From contig JADWQD010000005.1 in the NCBI GenBank assembly GCA_016110215.1, forward strand, positions 1,116,001 to 1,180,000: 64,000 nucleotides of DNA. The letters are read 5' to 3'. The notes beneath the pieces are model-generated. The model was not told the DNA's origin, searched no databases, and saw only the letters and a program-made list of their open reading frames with translations. The stretch's first letter is position 1, and every line of letters starts with the position of its first letter. The stretch comes from Capronia americana. Taxonomy: Eukaryota; Ascomycota; Eurotiomycetes; Chaetothyriales; Herpotrichiellaceae. A program made the position numbers and the translations under genes. This document shows positions 44,329 to 57,272 of this stretch, piece after piece.

Positions 44329-45503
44329 GCTGCTTGAAGAGAATGGCCCATGGATTGATGAATTGATGGTCTCGACCTGGCTGGCGTAGGTGAGCTGCTG
44401 CAATTTATCAATCCTTGCTGGATCATCACCGGGTGGCGGCTCACTGTGGAAGAGATTCTCGACGATCGCAGTCAGCCAGCTGGAGATGATTCAGAGGTGA
44501 TTGCATCGACAGCGAGAGAAGGTGGAGAGATGGCGGCATCGATTATAAACAGCACGAGTAGTTCACATAAGCATCCCAGATGGAGTGTCCAGATGAGGCT
44601 TTTCAAACTTGTACCGTAGCTGACAATCTCATTTGTCGATAATTTCATATCCGATAATAGAATCACTGTAATAGCCCATTTAGCCTTCAGATGCAGTGCG
44701 GTGCAGTGATGGTATAGCAAGCTCGATAGAAAGCTACACTCGAACGACGACTACTGCGTGATCTGCAAAGATCAGCCTACTGTAGGTTTGTTTGCCATTT
44801 GCAGCAATTCAAAAGTATGCTGTGGACTCTTGAAAACGCAGAACACTTGGGAAACGCCTCGCCTCGCCTCGGTGCTCAGTAACACCAGAGAACACCAAGG
44901 CCACGCCTACTGTACGATAACCCGCCTTCTCCGTTGTACTGTACATAGTAGCATGATTGATGGATCTGGGCTCTGGACTTTTCCAGCAGCCGCAAATACT
45001 CGCGGCTTGTTGCTGATCTCACGCTCGTAGAGGCCAGTCGTTAACGTGGTACAGCAGAAATGTCGCTTCTGCCGTAATAATCACAAATTGCAAGGCTGAG
45101 AGGGCTATGATCATCAGGGAAGGCAATGTTTGCGCTGATGAGATGTGCGTAAAGAGTTCCACGTCCACGTCACTCGTCAGTGGAAAGAGATTTATGTCTA
45201 TACGAGTGTGTTGTTCGGACTTATAGATATCGTGATTGTCGGGATCCCATCTGCTGGAGAACTAGAAATAGAAGCACGCGCTCGACCTTGCATTATTCCC
45301 ACCGCCATTCGTCCAGCATTGCTCTTGTTCGACGAGCCTTTGCATGCATCCGCGAAGAGCTCCATAGAGGATCGCGGACGCATCTTAAGCTTGATCCTTT
45401 CTTGGTCCCGATGTGCCTTGAGCTCCAACTTCTGCCACCGCCTGCTTGCTTGTCCCGAAAAGGGGCAGAGGTGCAGCGTGCGGACACATGTACTCCGTAT
45501 AGA
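44329..45503. other. Intergenic region between convergent genes
   Basis: 1.2 kb without a recognisable gene. GCCTCGCCTCG words near 44865 and several short open frames only. If the last intron of the TRI12-type transporter is not spliced, its coding end would move to 45385. Confidence 0.45.
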
Positions 45504-47749
45504 TCAATGGAACGCCTAAGTTGGCCATTGTTAGCCGGTACAACCTATTGGTATAAGAATAAAAATTGACTTGACTCACCACTGCGACCCTGTTGGTCAT
45601 TTGCTGACGGATATTAGGCAGGAATGCACAACACACGACTGATATAGCGGCAAACGCCACGCTGGCGTACCATACGAAACTGATGGCGTGTGCGTTTGCC
45701 CAGGCGCGGCCGATCGCAGCTTGTTCTAGAATGAATGGAGTCACGCCTTCGATCAGAGAGGCGTTTTGGCCTGGCGTCAGATATGCGGCCAGAAAATCCG
45801 GGACAGCTGTGGCCGGCAGCCCGGCCTCGACCACACGCTCAGAGATGTCTGTGATGAGATATTGGCCGATCTTGTTCGAGTAGATGGCTGAATAGATCGA
45901 GACACCAACTGACCCGCCGAGAGTCCGAACGGCGAGGCTTATGCCGGTGATGGTAGAGATCGCCGCGTCTGGGCAGCACATCATTGCCACAGTCTAGCAG
46001 GTATGTCAGTCTAATCCCCCTTGATGCGACCCTGTTCTGTCTGTTTAGACTTACCGCAGCCGGTGTGATGAGACCTCCTACACCCAGACCCGCAAGCATG
46101 CCCATAACTGTGGTATAGTTTGCGTTGGTGGGATTGGCCTTGGCCAATGACCCAGTAAACGCCACTGCAGAACAGTCAGCTGGAGAAACAAGGACACTTA
46201 TTGTTCATGATCAGAGGCACTTTAAGCCGAAACAGTCGAGATAGACATACTCATAAATAGGGTCGCAAGAAGCAGTGGCTCCCGGACATGACCCTTGGTG
46301 TAACTCAAAGCCACGTTCGTTGTTACAGCCGCGAACGTGATGGAGATGCCGTATCCTAGACCTCGAGTACCAATCTGAAGTGGTGTCTCGTTGATGTACA
46401 GTGACTGAAGCATCAACGGATAAAAGGCAAAGATCGAATACAAGCTGAGACCTTTTTTTGAGGAGAGATCAGTAATTGGACACAAACACACCGCAAGCAC
46501 TGCAACTCACCCGCCGCGAAAGCCACAAACAATGCAAGCGGCACGGCCCTGTTGGTCTTGAAAAGGATTGGAGGCATCATGGGATGTGGTGCCAGCCATC
46601 CTTCCCAAACAACGAGACCAACGATGCAGGCAACACCGACGAGTAGAGTGACCAAAACATGGACACTTTTCCAGGGGTAACGATTGCCACCGTCTTGAAG
46701 CGCAGTGAGCCTGTGGAGTTGTCAGTCTGAAGTTGAGTGTACGAGAATGCCAAACCGTCTTACACCAGGGTGATGGCAATCACGGAGAGGGCGCCACCAA
46801 TATAATCAAGACGTTTCAGGAGATCTATTTTCTTGATGCCCTCTGTGCGATGGACTGGAGGTGGGAAGTAGAAGAATACGACGCCCAACGTGAATGTACC
46901 GCACCAGATACTGGGAAGAAGCTTCGTTAGCACCCTGTTTTGACTCACTCTCGATGCACTTACACGGTGATCCACATATTCCAACGCCAAGTTGCGTTGT
47001 TGCACAAGAGCTCAGTGTATATCAAGTACGGTGTGAACGGTATTATGGCAGCAGTGACAAAGCCGACGTAAACTCCCCGAAGCCGCACGGGAGCGATCTG
47101 AGCTATTCTGTGGGACCATAATGTTAGTCTAGGGGTGACGAGAAGAAAGGTAGTAATGCGTACCCTGCCAGAGCATTAAGCTCGCATATGCTACCACCAC
47201 ATCCGGCGATAGACATGCCTGTAACAGCTTGACCGAAGGTGTGCGCAGTGCCCGTCAAAATAGCTCCGACAATGATACATGCTGATCCGAAAAGGCCGAT
47301 GTAGCGCCTCCCTTGAGGCTTGAGTTAGCAGATCGCGTGATGGCAAGAGACTCAGAAAACATACCGACGAGATCAGTCAGGTAGCCCACAAACGGGCTGA
47401 GCGCTGCGATGCCAAGTGTGTTTGCCGTAGATAGCCAGGAGATATTGGTTGAGCCCAGGTCCACCGCTGCATAAGAAAGCGACGAGCCCATAAGCTGCGA
47501 GGGGAGTTGTGCCGCCGCATAGCAGCCAGCAAGGGAAATGGCAGCGATCAGGTTCCGCCACGAGAATTCGACCTTCCCGTCAGAGTCGTCGCTCTTATAT
47601 GCACGCGTGTTGCGGAGATCGAGATCATCCATTTGTCCAACATGGTCCCGGTTGTCCTCTGTGTGGGTTGCACTTATTTCGTGTGTTTCCGGAGAGGGTT
47701 TCTCGATCCCAGCATCCCACCGGGCTGTATCATCCTGGCTGTTCGTCAT
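45504..47749 (-). CDS. MFS exporter of TRI12/DHA2 type
   Basis: Nine exons on the minus strand: 47749-47365, 47311-47164, 47107-46964, 46910-46764, 46710-46511, 46451-46251, 46164-46055, 45993-45580 and a 12-nt last exon 45515-45504, giving 586 residues. After a hydrophilic tail of about 70 residues there are about 14 membrane segments. Signatures: SWLSTANTLGIAALSPFVGYLTDLVGRR (TM2-loop-TM3; only the first part fits motif A) and IAPVRLRGVYVGFV before TM5. The family includes the trichothecene efflux pump TRI12 and siderophore-type transporters. It is divergent from BVMO-2 and may export the pathway product or confer self-protection. The 3' end is uncertain: without the final intron the frame runs on to 45385 with a Ser/Ala-rich tail. 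Confidence 0.85.
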
Positions 47750-48945
47750 ATTGTCGTAGGAGGATTGGGAGTCAAGAAACGAATCCAGATGAGTACCCTC
47801 TGTATGGTGTTCTGAGTGACTGTGGGAAGTAGGGACAGTCCGGGAAAGAGTCGTGTGAGCCGGTGCAACAGGAGATAGTCATTAATACATTGTCCACCAG
47901 GGTGCCGGAGATATCACTTGAGTTAGTGCGGTTAGGGGAGCCTTGCAGCATAATTCCGGCTATACCCCAGATCCTTTGCCAGGGGGCTGGGGTATGGGGA
48001 AGATTTGGTGGGCGCAAGACAGCACGAGCACGGGCTTTGTGTGTGGTGGCTCCATTCTATGATTGTGTTATGAAGCTAGGATTTGCAGCTATGTAGCATT
48101 TAATTCTCAACTCGTTGCCTAGATCGGGCAGATGTGCCTTTTTCAGTGATCGCTTGGGACGACGTTAAGCCAGGTGCTGAATGGCGGAGCCAATGAAGTC
48201 GACTTTGTTGAAGCGCCATCATCAGACGAGGTTTTCCGTTGCGGTGGCTGAAGCGGAACATTGATTGATTCGTCGTCCACAATCCTCCGCGTTCAAGGTT
48301 GATAGTCCGGAGTGAAGAGATGGTACGAGGGGGGGAGGAGGCCTGACATTGTTAGGCCATCGGCTACCACGACCCGCTACTGTATTTATTCGACGGTCAG
48401 ACCTCTACACTCTCTTCCTCTTACCACACCATTACACCACATCATACACAATACGCCAACAACACCGTTAACGCGTGACCACCGAGAATTCCTCGCAGTA
48501 TGGTGTTAGAAGCATTCTTGAATTGGTTACCTGCAGGCGTCAGTCAGATAAGCCTTTCTCCTTCAGAGTTCGGGAGAAGCCACGTCGCGCAGACTGAGCT
48601 GGTGTCGCTCCCAGCAATGAAAAGTGTGGGACACTCTCGCTTGTCACTCGGTCCGGTGTATAATGCTAGACCTAGAGGAAAGTGTGATTGCTTGCGTCCA
48701 CCCACAATTCTACTCCGACTGCGGGATGTGATCTGCGTGGGATGTCGGCCGTGTTGGTCGGACCTTGATCTCGGTCTGGTGCGGACAACGTCCATGTCAG
48801 TTAGAGAGATATGGTATCCAAAATCCTGGTTCGTACTTGATACACCCTCAGTAATACTTGTAGCCGCAATCCATGAAAGCGAGAAAATCCATTCGGATTT
48901 CGTTCAGTACCAACTGGCTAATATAACTTTCATTACAGAATCATC
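47750..48945. promoter_or_regulatory. Divergent promoter of TRI12-type exporter and BVMO-2
   Basis: About 1.2 kb with two divergent start codons at its ends. No coding gene is supported; small frames such as 48500-48949 on the plus strand show no domain. CACACCATTACACCACATC-type CA-rich sequence lies near 48425-48475. Confidence 0.45.
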
Positions 48946-51456
48946 ATGAGTCCGCACTCGATCTCTTCGTACGAGCCTCTGGATCAGCCCCATTCCGCGC
49001 CAAACCATGCCAAAATCATCCACGTGGGAGCGGGCGCTTCTGGTCTACTGGCCGCGTACAAGGCGGAGAGAATGTTGAAGAATTATGAGTTGATATGTTA
49101 TGAGAAGTGCGTCTCTCGGATCACATTCGAATGGAAGCAACGGTGGTTAATGAAAAGTATAGGAACTCTGAAATAGGCGGGACTTGGTGGGAGAATCGAT
49201 ACCCAGGTCCGTATTATAATAGCCCCAGAATGAAGGCTTCCACTCTGGTGCAAGTTTTGCTGAGATTCTAATATGCTTGCCAGGCTGTGCATGCGACATT
49301 CCGGCTCACTCTTACGTGTTTTCCTTCGAGCCGAACCCCGACTGGTCTGGCTTTTACGCCTACTCGGACGAAATCCAGCAGTATTTTCTGAAATTTGCCG
49401 ACAAGTACGGGTTGAGGAAGTATGTCCAGCTCAACACCGAAGTGATCAGTGCTACCTGGAATGAGGAGGAGGGTAAATGTAAGTCCCAACCGAAGCTACT
49501 GTATTTTGCCCTTGGCTGGGCCATACAGTATACTGATAAGATGTTGGAAGACGATGTCGAGCTCCGGCGCGATGGAAAGGTCTTCCACGACTGGTGCCAC
49601 GTTTTGATCAACGGCTCAGGGGTGGTGAACAAATGGAAATGTAAGTCAATATCGCGGAGTACTGATGTTCGATTACTGAGAGAAGACGAACCCTGCAGGG
49701 CCTGCTATCGAAGGCCTCCACGACTTTCGCGGAAAGCTTTCCCACAGTGCCGCTTGGGACCAGAGTATCGACCAAAACGGGAAGAAGGTTGCGGTCATTG
49801 GCACTGGCTCAAGTTCGATTCAAATGGTTCCTCAATTGGCAAAAGGTAATTATTGGACTGTCCGTTCTCTGAATGTCATCTCTGTTCTCGTGCGTGCGTG
49901 ACTGACGATCAAAAGGTGCCGAACATCTTTACGTCTTCATGCGCAACTGCACATGGATTGCTCCGCAGGTAGCTGCAGACGAGCCCGCTGCCGCCGAGGA
50001 TGGCGAACCCCCCGCGCCGGCTGGGAAGCATCATTACACAAGAAAGGAGAAGGAAAGATTTGCCGCCGACGCCGAGTTTCACTTGCAATACAGGAAGAGA
50101 CTGGACAATCAATCTGCCAAGATGTTTTCCATGTTCCTTCGAGGGACCGAGGCCAACAAACGCGCCAAGGTCGCAATGAGAGAGGACATGTTGAGAAAGC
50201 TGGGTCCGGGAAACGAGGAGCTCAAAGCCAGACTCATCCCTTCGTGGTCTCCAGGCTGCCGCAGACTCACGGTCAGTAAATTACTTGTTTTACTTCTCAA
50301 ACGCTTCAAAGTCACTGACAGACGGGGTCTCTAGCCTGGAGAGGGTTACCTGGAGACTCTGGCTCAACCTCGTAAGCGATCCTCCTGAAAAGAAAACGTG
50401 GACCAAAGATATTATACCGCAAGGTCCGGAAGTATTAACTATTAACTCGTTTCCAACTAGATGTGACCTCGGTCTTTGATGAAATCGTCAAGATCACCCC
50501 GGCGGGCCTCATCACCAAAAGTGGACAAGAGATCGAGGTGGACATTATTGCCTGTGGCACAGGATTTGAAGTCTCTTACGTTCCGCATTTGTAAGACCTC
50601 GAGAACAAAAGGTTGTTGCCAAAGCTCAGGCCATTAACATACCTGGCAGCAAGATCACAGGAGTCAACGGCATCGTCATGCAGGAGGATTGGGCGGAGGT
50701 ACGTCAACCATGCATGTGCTGCTTGCGCACCAGAAAAATATCCTAAACTCATGCTGATCTTTCTTTTCCGGCCGGCCAGGAACCCAACATCTACATCAGC
50801 GTCACAGGGCCCGGATATCCTAATTACTTCGTGATCAATGGACCGCGCGGAAACTGGGGCCAAGGCTGCGCCCTCCCTTCGGTAAGTCAGGTCTTCATCT
50901 TCATCTCCATCTCCATCTTTCAACCTAATAGCTCTTTGGTCTCGCCTGACAGGAATGTTTGTTTCTCACTATCAACAGCACGAAGTCCAGATTGAATATG
51001 CACTGCAATGTGTCCAAAAGATGCAGGCCGACGGCATCAAGGCGCTCGAAGTCCGACAGAAACCGACGACTGATTTCAATCTTCACGTCGACCTGTGGCA
51101 TCAGAAATACTCGGTGTGGAATGAGGACTGTCGTAGGTGGGTTTGAGTTTGATCCATTCTACATTCCACAGGAAGAAGTTATGTTATGTTATGCCTTCTA
51201 CTAACGGCTTCGTCCTAGCTGGTACAAGAAGAACACCGTCGAGGGTAGAGTCTACCTCTGGGGCGGTTCAATGCTGCACCACCTCAAGACGCTTCGTACA
51301 CCGCGGTTCGAACACTACGACATGCGATACAAGGAAGACAATTGCTGGGCATCCCTGGGCAACGGACGGACCGAGCAGGAGCTGGAACAAGAAAAGGGAG
51401 CGGACGTCGATCTAGCCCCGTTCGTCAGAAATTCAGACCATCCATGGGATTGCTAG
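48946..51456 (+). CDS. Flavin-binding Baeyer-Villiger-type monooxygenase 2
   Basis: Twelve exons: 48946-49106, 49163-49206, 49284-49478, 49551-49640, 49699-49845, 49916-50271, 50335-50371, 50461-50590, 50650-50698, 50780-50881, 50979-51136 and 51219-51456, giving 568 residues. GAGASG at 28-33 binds FAD. GTWWENRYPG, CDIPAHSYVFSFEPNP, the fingerprint F-x-G-x3-H-x3-W as FRGKLSHSAAW, GTGSSS for NADPH and CGTGFEVSY are all present. C-terminal WYKKNTVEGRVYLWGGSMLHH is the usual end. About 11 introns against 5 in BVMO-1 suggests distinct subfamilies rather than a recent duplication. One Ala/Pro-rich insertion (about residues 235-255) is specific. Expected NADPH-dependent conversion of a ketone to an ester or lactone; substrate unknown. 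Confidence 0.88.
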
Positions 51457-52009
51457 TTGGATGTGCAGAAATAGGCACCGTAGACTCATAAGGAACATGC
51501 GGAGTGCCCTACTAGACAACCGAATCCAAGTCTGTGCTGGAGTTTTTGCACTTTCTGCGGCCAAAGTGCATACACAGTCCGTCATTACGGCAAGTATAAC
51601 CCGCTCCAAGACCCTAGGTCGCAAGGTCGCATAACACGGCGAGTAGGCAGAAGGTAAGACCAGCCCAAAAGCCACGAGCACCGCTCTCTCCCTCTCTCAG
51701 TTGTCGTGCGATGATCTCGTTGCTTTCTTGCCCCTGCTCCAGGCAGTCAAAACAATCAGTTCCGGATTCCCTCATGCCACAGATCCGGTAGACACTTGCT
51801 GTTGCCACATGTTCGTGCCACCCTCTCTGAACTTGAAATGAAGATCGGATTTCGTCGTCTCGCGAGGCAGGACGAGTGCGCCACTTGAATCATAAGAAGG
51901 CCGTCGCATTCTCAGCCTGCATCATAGGTTGCCTCTTCTCCTTTTCGACATAGCACACCCAACTCAGCGACTGCGATCGCCAGACTTTCAACATCAGCGT
52001 AGCCGCTTC
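51457..52009. other. Intergenic region, possible 3' exons of the next gene
   Basis: No gene called. A 64-codon open frame on the minus strand (51614-51808, GFWAGLTFCLLAVLCD) and its upstream extension could be C-terminal exons of the zinc-finger regulator at 52010, but I could not find a clean junction. Confidence 0.4.
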
Positions 52010-54192
52010 CTACCCAAAGTCTGATAATCGTCTCTTGCAACTACGGTTAAACATAAACCTGAAGTCGCCGTCCAGGCGCCGGAGCATCAATTGCCGAGAT
52101 AAAGGAGCCAGGAGTCCGTTAAACGAACAGCTCTCTTTTGCGACATTGTCATGCGTTAAGCACTGTCGGAGATAGACGTCGAATAGAGGGTCGCGTGGAG
52201 GAGCTGCCATGAACGGAAACGTAGAGCTCCATGCATCAGCATCACGAGCTTGCCACATCCTGTCAGGACATGGAATGCGTAGATGCATGACTTCATCACA
52301 AACACCCGGGTCCTTTTCCGTCAAGGACATGCAACCGAGGCGAAATACCTTTCCCAAGACGGTTGTTAGCACGTGGTATCTGAAAGAAAAGGATCTGGCG
52401 CAGTCATGCGCAAATTGCCACTTACCGCCACAGCCCAGGCGAGTCGTTTTCTGGATTCTTGTCTAACCCATACGTGCCAGCGCCTTTCAAGCACTGCTCC
52501 ATGTGTAGACAAGAACACACGGTACAAATCAATTCGTGGATGCGGTCGTGATTGCTCTGTATCAGCTAGGCGTTCCTCATCGAGACCTTCTTCACCGCTC
52601 CCGAGGAAGTACAGGTTCATATTCCGGGCCATCTGTGTCACACGATCCTGTGCACAAAGTACTTCCGCTAGAAATCCTTGATTCCTCGACTGAAGGATGT
52701 GGTAGAACGTCAAGCAAAGCGCTAGCAATACTGTCTCCTCCTTTTCATGCCGAAGGCAGGGTTGGCTATTGTCTTTCTGGCCGGTGGTTAGCAATAGGTG
52801 ACAATGGCCGAGTTGGACTGTTACTCACCGCTGACACCACGTCGCACAATGCTCCGACGGCCTCGACATAATAGCGTTGTGAGCGCATGGTCGAGAAGTA
52901 GCTGGCGCCGATTGCCGTAACGGCCGTCAGAAGTAACGGAGAGCAGTTTTCAGGATGGATGGTCGGTTCATGCAAAACAGGCAAGATCTTTGAAAATTGT
53001 TCTCTCCAGTGAGCGAAATGGACGGTCGGCGTTTGAATATCATCCGGATTCTGCTCACCTTGTGAAATCGTTGAAAGTAGACTTTCCAATATGCCATCAG
53101 TTCATCCGTGGTTGGGACCAAGTCTCCCTCCGACGGAGCACCAACAATGTTGAATATCTTAGTGACTAGTAGCTGAGTCGACTCCCAGCCGCTGTTACCT
53201 CCACTGCTCTCGGATCGTGTTGCATGCACGTCTCCAAGTGATTCGGGTGATTGATTTGGGTTGTCGGCGATCACTTGATTTGATAATGTATCCGTGGTCA
53301 GCGGCGGCGACTGCGGGTGGCCGAAACTGTCGACATCAATACCTCGAACATCTGAGCTTGCGCTTGACCGATGTCTTCCCCTACTAAGAGAAGGAGAGCA
53401 AGAGAACGGTCCCGAGTCATGCGGTACCCGGGGATCTGTGAGGGTCGCGTCAGCTGCAGGATGGACGTCAGATAGACAGGATCCAGGCTGATGGAGATCG
53501 AAATCAAGAGCAGAGTCTAGGATCTGGAGTCCAGGATCGAAACCAGTAGTATGACAGACGTCGCTGATAATGCCAAGGTCGAGGATGTTGGGGTCGGCGG
53601 CGAGGTGGTCAAAGATTGGAGGCAACGGGTCTGCGTCTGCATCTGAGTTGGCGCAGGCTTTCACTCCACCGACTGTGAGTAGGTTCTTTGCATGCGGCCC
53701 TGCTTCTCCTATGGCCCTGTGGTCATTCGAGAGAGAAAGTGGCGAAGCTGACAATGATTGTTCGTCCGCTCGGTCCGTGCCAACAGGTTGCGACTGGCCT
53801 GAGGTATCCGTCTCGGAAGGCGGCGAGAGCTGCACAATCTTTGCTGATGGGTCGAAGTCTCGCTGCGCCTCATCTGGGTGTGGAAAGTTGTACTGGCACA
53901 GTGAACCACGCTTTCTGCAATGAAGACAGACGGGTTCCAAACTGCACTTTATTCGGAGTCTGGGTCCATTTAGAGATTAGCAGAGCGTCCTCAGAGTGTT
54001 AGAAAGAGGTGCTAACACGGTGCATCTGATACAGCTTTTTCGTCTCGTCTTCCGTGGTGGCTTTGGGGCGGCATTTGGGCCATGCTTAAGCTTGTGGTGT
54101 CTTTGCAGGACATCTTTTCGGGAGTAATGCTTGTTGCAGATATTGCACACCACCGTTGTTGCTGCTGTCTGTGCTGCCTTTGAAGGAACCAT
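52010..54192 (-). CDS. C2H2 plus Zn2Cys6 transcription factor
   Basis: Five exons on the minus strand: 54192-54017, 53959-53059, 52987-52829, 52776-52426 and 52348-52010, giving 641 residues. Two DNA-binding modules sit in tandem: a C2H2 finger (C16-x2-C19-x12-H32-x4-H37, CNICNKHYSRKDVLQRHH) and a complete Zn2Cys6 cluster C54-x2-C57-x6-C64-x5-C70-x2-C73-x6-C80, assembled across intron 1, which supplies V59. The middle is Ser/Asp-rich; fungal_trans follows from about residue 345 (YWKVYFQRFHKILPVLHEPT) to 610 (EVMHLRIPCPDRMW). This combined type is a known subgroup of fungal regulators. Relatives are usually longer, so the C-terminus after the last exon may be incomplete. It shares a 186-bp promoter with the DUF3425 gene. 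Confidence 0.83.
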
Positions 54193-54378
54193 AGCGAAGA
54201 TATTGCTAGCAGGCCGTGGCTAGACGTCTGATCAGTAGGTGAATCTGGTGTCGCCCAGGAAGAGGTCGGCCCTGGAGAAGGCGGGACAAAGGATCGTTGG
54301 GTACTTAAGTTACAGTACTACCTACCTAGGAACCCTAGGCAGTAACGGGGACTCCGGAAAACTGGGGAAGGCGCGGAG
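54193..54378. promoter_or_regulatory. Short divergent promoter of two regulator genes
   Basis: 186 bp between the start of the C2H2/Zn2Cys6 gene and the assigned start of the DUF3425 gene. CCTACCTAGGAACCCTAGGCAG near 54322-54343 contains an imperfect palindrome (CCTAGG...CCTAGG). Confidence 0.4.
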
Positions 54379-55960
54379 ATGGCGCCTTGGCCTGAGGCAT
54401 CGCCCAGGACGTTCCTTGGAGAAGGTGTAATCCAATGCCGGTTAAGCGAAGCAGGCGGCTATCTTGACATATATTTGGAGGGCTCTCACTTGGTGACCCT
54501 CGGTTGCGCGCGCACCACTGCACTTTTGCACGGGGACAATTGTTCGATCATGTTTAACAAGAGCCAGTTCAGCCATAAACAGTCGTGCGACCAACGAGCC
54601 TCAGATTATTCAGAGAACGAACACTTGAAGCAAGTAATCAAGAGCCTCTCCCAGAAACTACACGAGGCGGTGGAAATCCTTGAGCATGGCCACGCACCCC
54701 ATGAGGATCGGACCTTCTTGCTCCCGCACCTGCCGGTGCCTCCTGGATCGAACATTGTCGCAGGGACCTCGAGCCAGACCGGATCGCTCTTGCCTCACAC
54801 AGCTCCAAAATTGCCACCGGATGATGTTGTGATGTTACAAGATACCGGCCATGAAGAAGCACGCATTGACTGGATCACAATCGAGGGATCGGATTTTGCC
54901 TTGGATGACGACCTTATCAATGGGATGGATAACTATCCTGCAATCGGTGGCATCGAGAATGCGCGGAATGCGGATGCCGGGAGTGCAACAAATCCCATCC
55001 TGCCTATGCCGCCCGCTGTCGTCGCGGACACGACGCTGCAGCGGCGCCTTACCAATGCCCTCACGTATGAGCATCTCCGCTCCTTACAGGATCTTCCGAT
55101 ATCCAGCCCGTCCTTGTTCTGTAGAGACATCCTGCATCTGGAGGGTGTGATCAAACACATCATGTTTACGCAGGGAACAGGCCCCGGACAACCAGGGTAA
55201 GTCATCCTTCCCTGGGTGCGCGACGCCGCTTTTCTGAACACTCTCGGTGTTGTCTGTGGTCTCACCGTGATCAAGCCTAGATACACTCATCCGTACAATG
55301 CTGGAAACACTGATCTCCAAAGGATATTGGTATTGGACGAAGCCCTTTCTCACCGAGAGTCTAGCCTGGAAACACGTGGGCCGTATCACCAGATATCGCA
55401 TTGAGCCAACCCGAGAGAACTACTATCGGTTACCCCCTCAATATCGGCCAACACAGCTTCGGTTGACACACTTCTCCTGGCCCATCATTGATTGGATTGC
55501 CTGGCCGCAGCTTCGAGACAAGTTGATCCTTCACTCAGGTGCATATGATCTGACTCTGTTTGTGCAAGCCACGATGCAGCACTATTGCCTCGAAATGGAG
55601 ATTTTTGAGGCTCAGGAACACGCAGGCGTGGATGAAGCATCCCAGCCAGATCGACGTGGCGATCAACTGAGCGCAACCGGTTTCGTACGGACCCGTGTTT
55701 ACTATCGGCTACATGAGTACCTTGAATACCTTGAATTACTCACCTCCAACACATCTCCAAAGACTGGCGACGACGCCATTCCCCGAGATGTGATGTCGGC
55801 CAGCTTGGAGGCGAAGATCGTCTCAGCGTTACAAGAAGATGTGACACCGTTCAAGCTGAGCCCTGAGCTGTTTCACCAATTCCCGATGCTCTACGACGAG
55901 CACGTGGTTGTGGCCGGCACATACAGGTCGATCTTCAGCACCTATATCGAGGCCACATGA
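54379..55960 (+). CDS. DUF3425 protein lacking a clear bZIP basic region
   Basis: Two exons, 54379-55196 and 55276-55960, 500 residues with the first ATG; the ATG at 54550 is a likelier biological start, because the first 57 residues show no conservation. The C-terminal half matches DUF3425: TLIRTMLETLISKGYWYW, LPPQYRPTQLRLTHFSWPII and DWIAWPQLRDKLI. A weak heptad pattern around HLKQVIKSLSQKLHEAVEIL could be a vestigial zipper, but no basic region precedes it, so DNA binding is not assured. The protein may act as a partner or inhibitor of bZIP regulators, or an upstream exon may be missed. Splice phase was fixed by recreating QPGLDTLIRT. Confidence 0.72.
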
Positions 55961-57272
55961 AGCGCTCTCAACTGCATCGTTACATCTCGACGAATATGTG
56001 CACTTTGTCAATGATCCGAGTCCGAACGATCCGTCTCCAATCATTTCGCCTGGACTCTTAGCCGCAAATGCGGTATCGTGCTGAGACACTAAACGACGTC
56101 CGAAAGACCTTGAAAGCTAATATGCAGAATACCTACCTTCGATCCACCTATCGCAAGAAGGAAAATCAGTGCAAAAGTTCTTACTCGGCTGGGGAAAGAT
56201 TCTCACATACCAACAAGGTTGTGCCTGTGACGAAACTTGCACGATCACTGGACAGAGATGTGATGGCATCGGCAACCTCGCTTGCGCCTGCCACCGGCTT
56301 CGTGGCTCTTCTGTCGAATCTGGCTTGCACTTAGGTCATGGCGATCAATGTTGCAGGCATCCCCCAGATAGTGAAAACGCAGGACACATGGTCAGGCGTA
56401 CAAGCTTATGATGCGCTATAAACCATGTTCGAGCACATGACGATCATTTCAAAGATGGATGCGCCAATAACCTTTCCTTCAAGCTATCAAGCTGTCGAGT
56501 CAGCCTCTGTGCCCGAGAGGCAATACAAGGCGCTCAAGATTACTCAGGTCGGAGAGGGTATCGGGGCCAGAACGTCCTGGCCACAGTCGGTAGCCAGCAG
56601 ATTGACCCCCGGGGCGGGGCAAGCACGCTCTTGAGCGCTAATCGATCGATGCCGGCCATGAAACGGCTCTTCGGGTATCCTAGTGCCAGACATTCAATTC
56701 TGCACCTGCTCGAGCTGAGTAATGTCCCTCCTCTGGATGGTGAGGAGAGGTCAATTCCACGGAATCCCCCACGGAATTGTCTCGCGCGATGTTAGTGTGA
56801 AGCCAATCACAGCGTATCGGTTGATGTGAGGGGTCATTGTATGAGACCTGGTACCCATTCTTGACCCGCTTTACCAAACGATACCGGGTACATGTACTTG
56901 TACTTTTCAGTCCGCTGCTCGCTAATTCGACTCTAGGCGACTTAAGCGGGCGGTAGTATCGTTTGAACACTGCACCCCGCAGCTGGTTCACGGGGGAGGT
57001 CGATCTTCATGGGGCAAAGGTGGTCAGGTGATTTTCTTATGCCTTGGCTAGGGTTTCTCTCCAGAGTCATAGAGTTCCCATATGTTCAACATCCAAACTA
57101 CCAGGATCTTGTCAGCAGCTACCCATCTTCAAGGCGCTAGTCGTCGGTACTTGAGAAGGAAGTATCAGCAGCTGGGCGATAGCCCGTGCGAGTCTCCCGG
57201 CAAGTCCGAACAGCTCGGCAGCTGGGGCCGACAGCAGCGTGCGACGACGAAAGTGAAGCTACTAATAATACT
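55961..57272. other. Gene-poor region between two regulator genes
   Basis: No gene supported. A Zn2Cys6 coding stretch that the next gene would be expected to have was looked for in all frames of 56300-57272 and not found. A few short open frames only. Confidence 0.4.
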
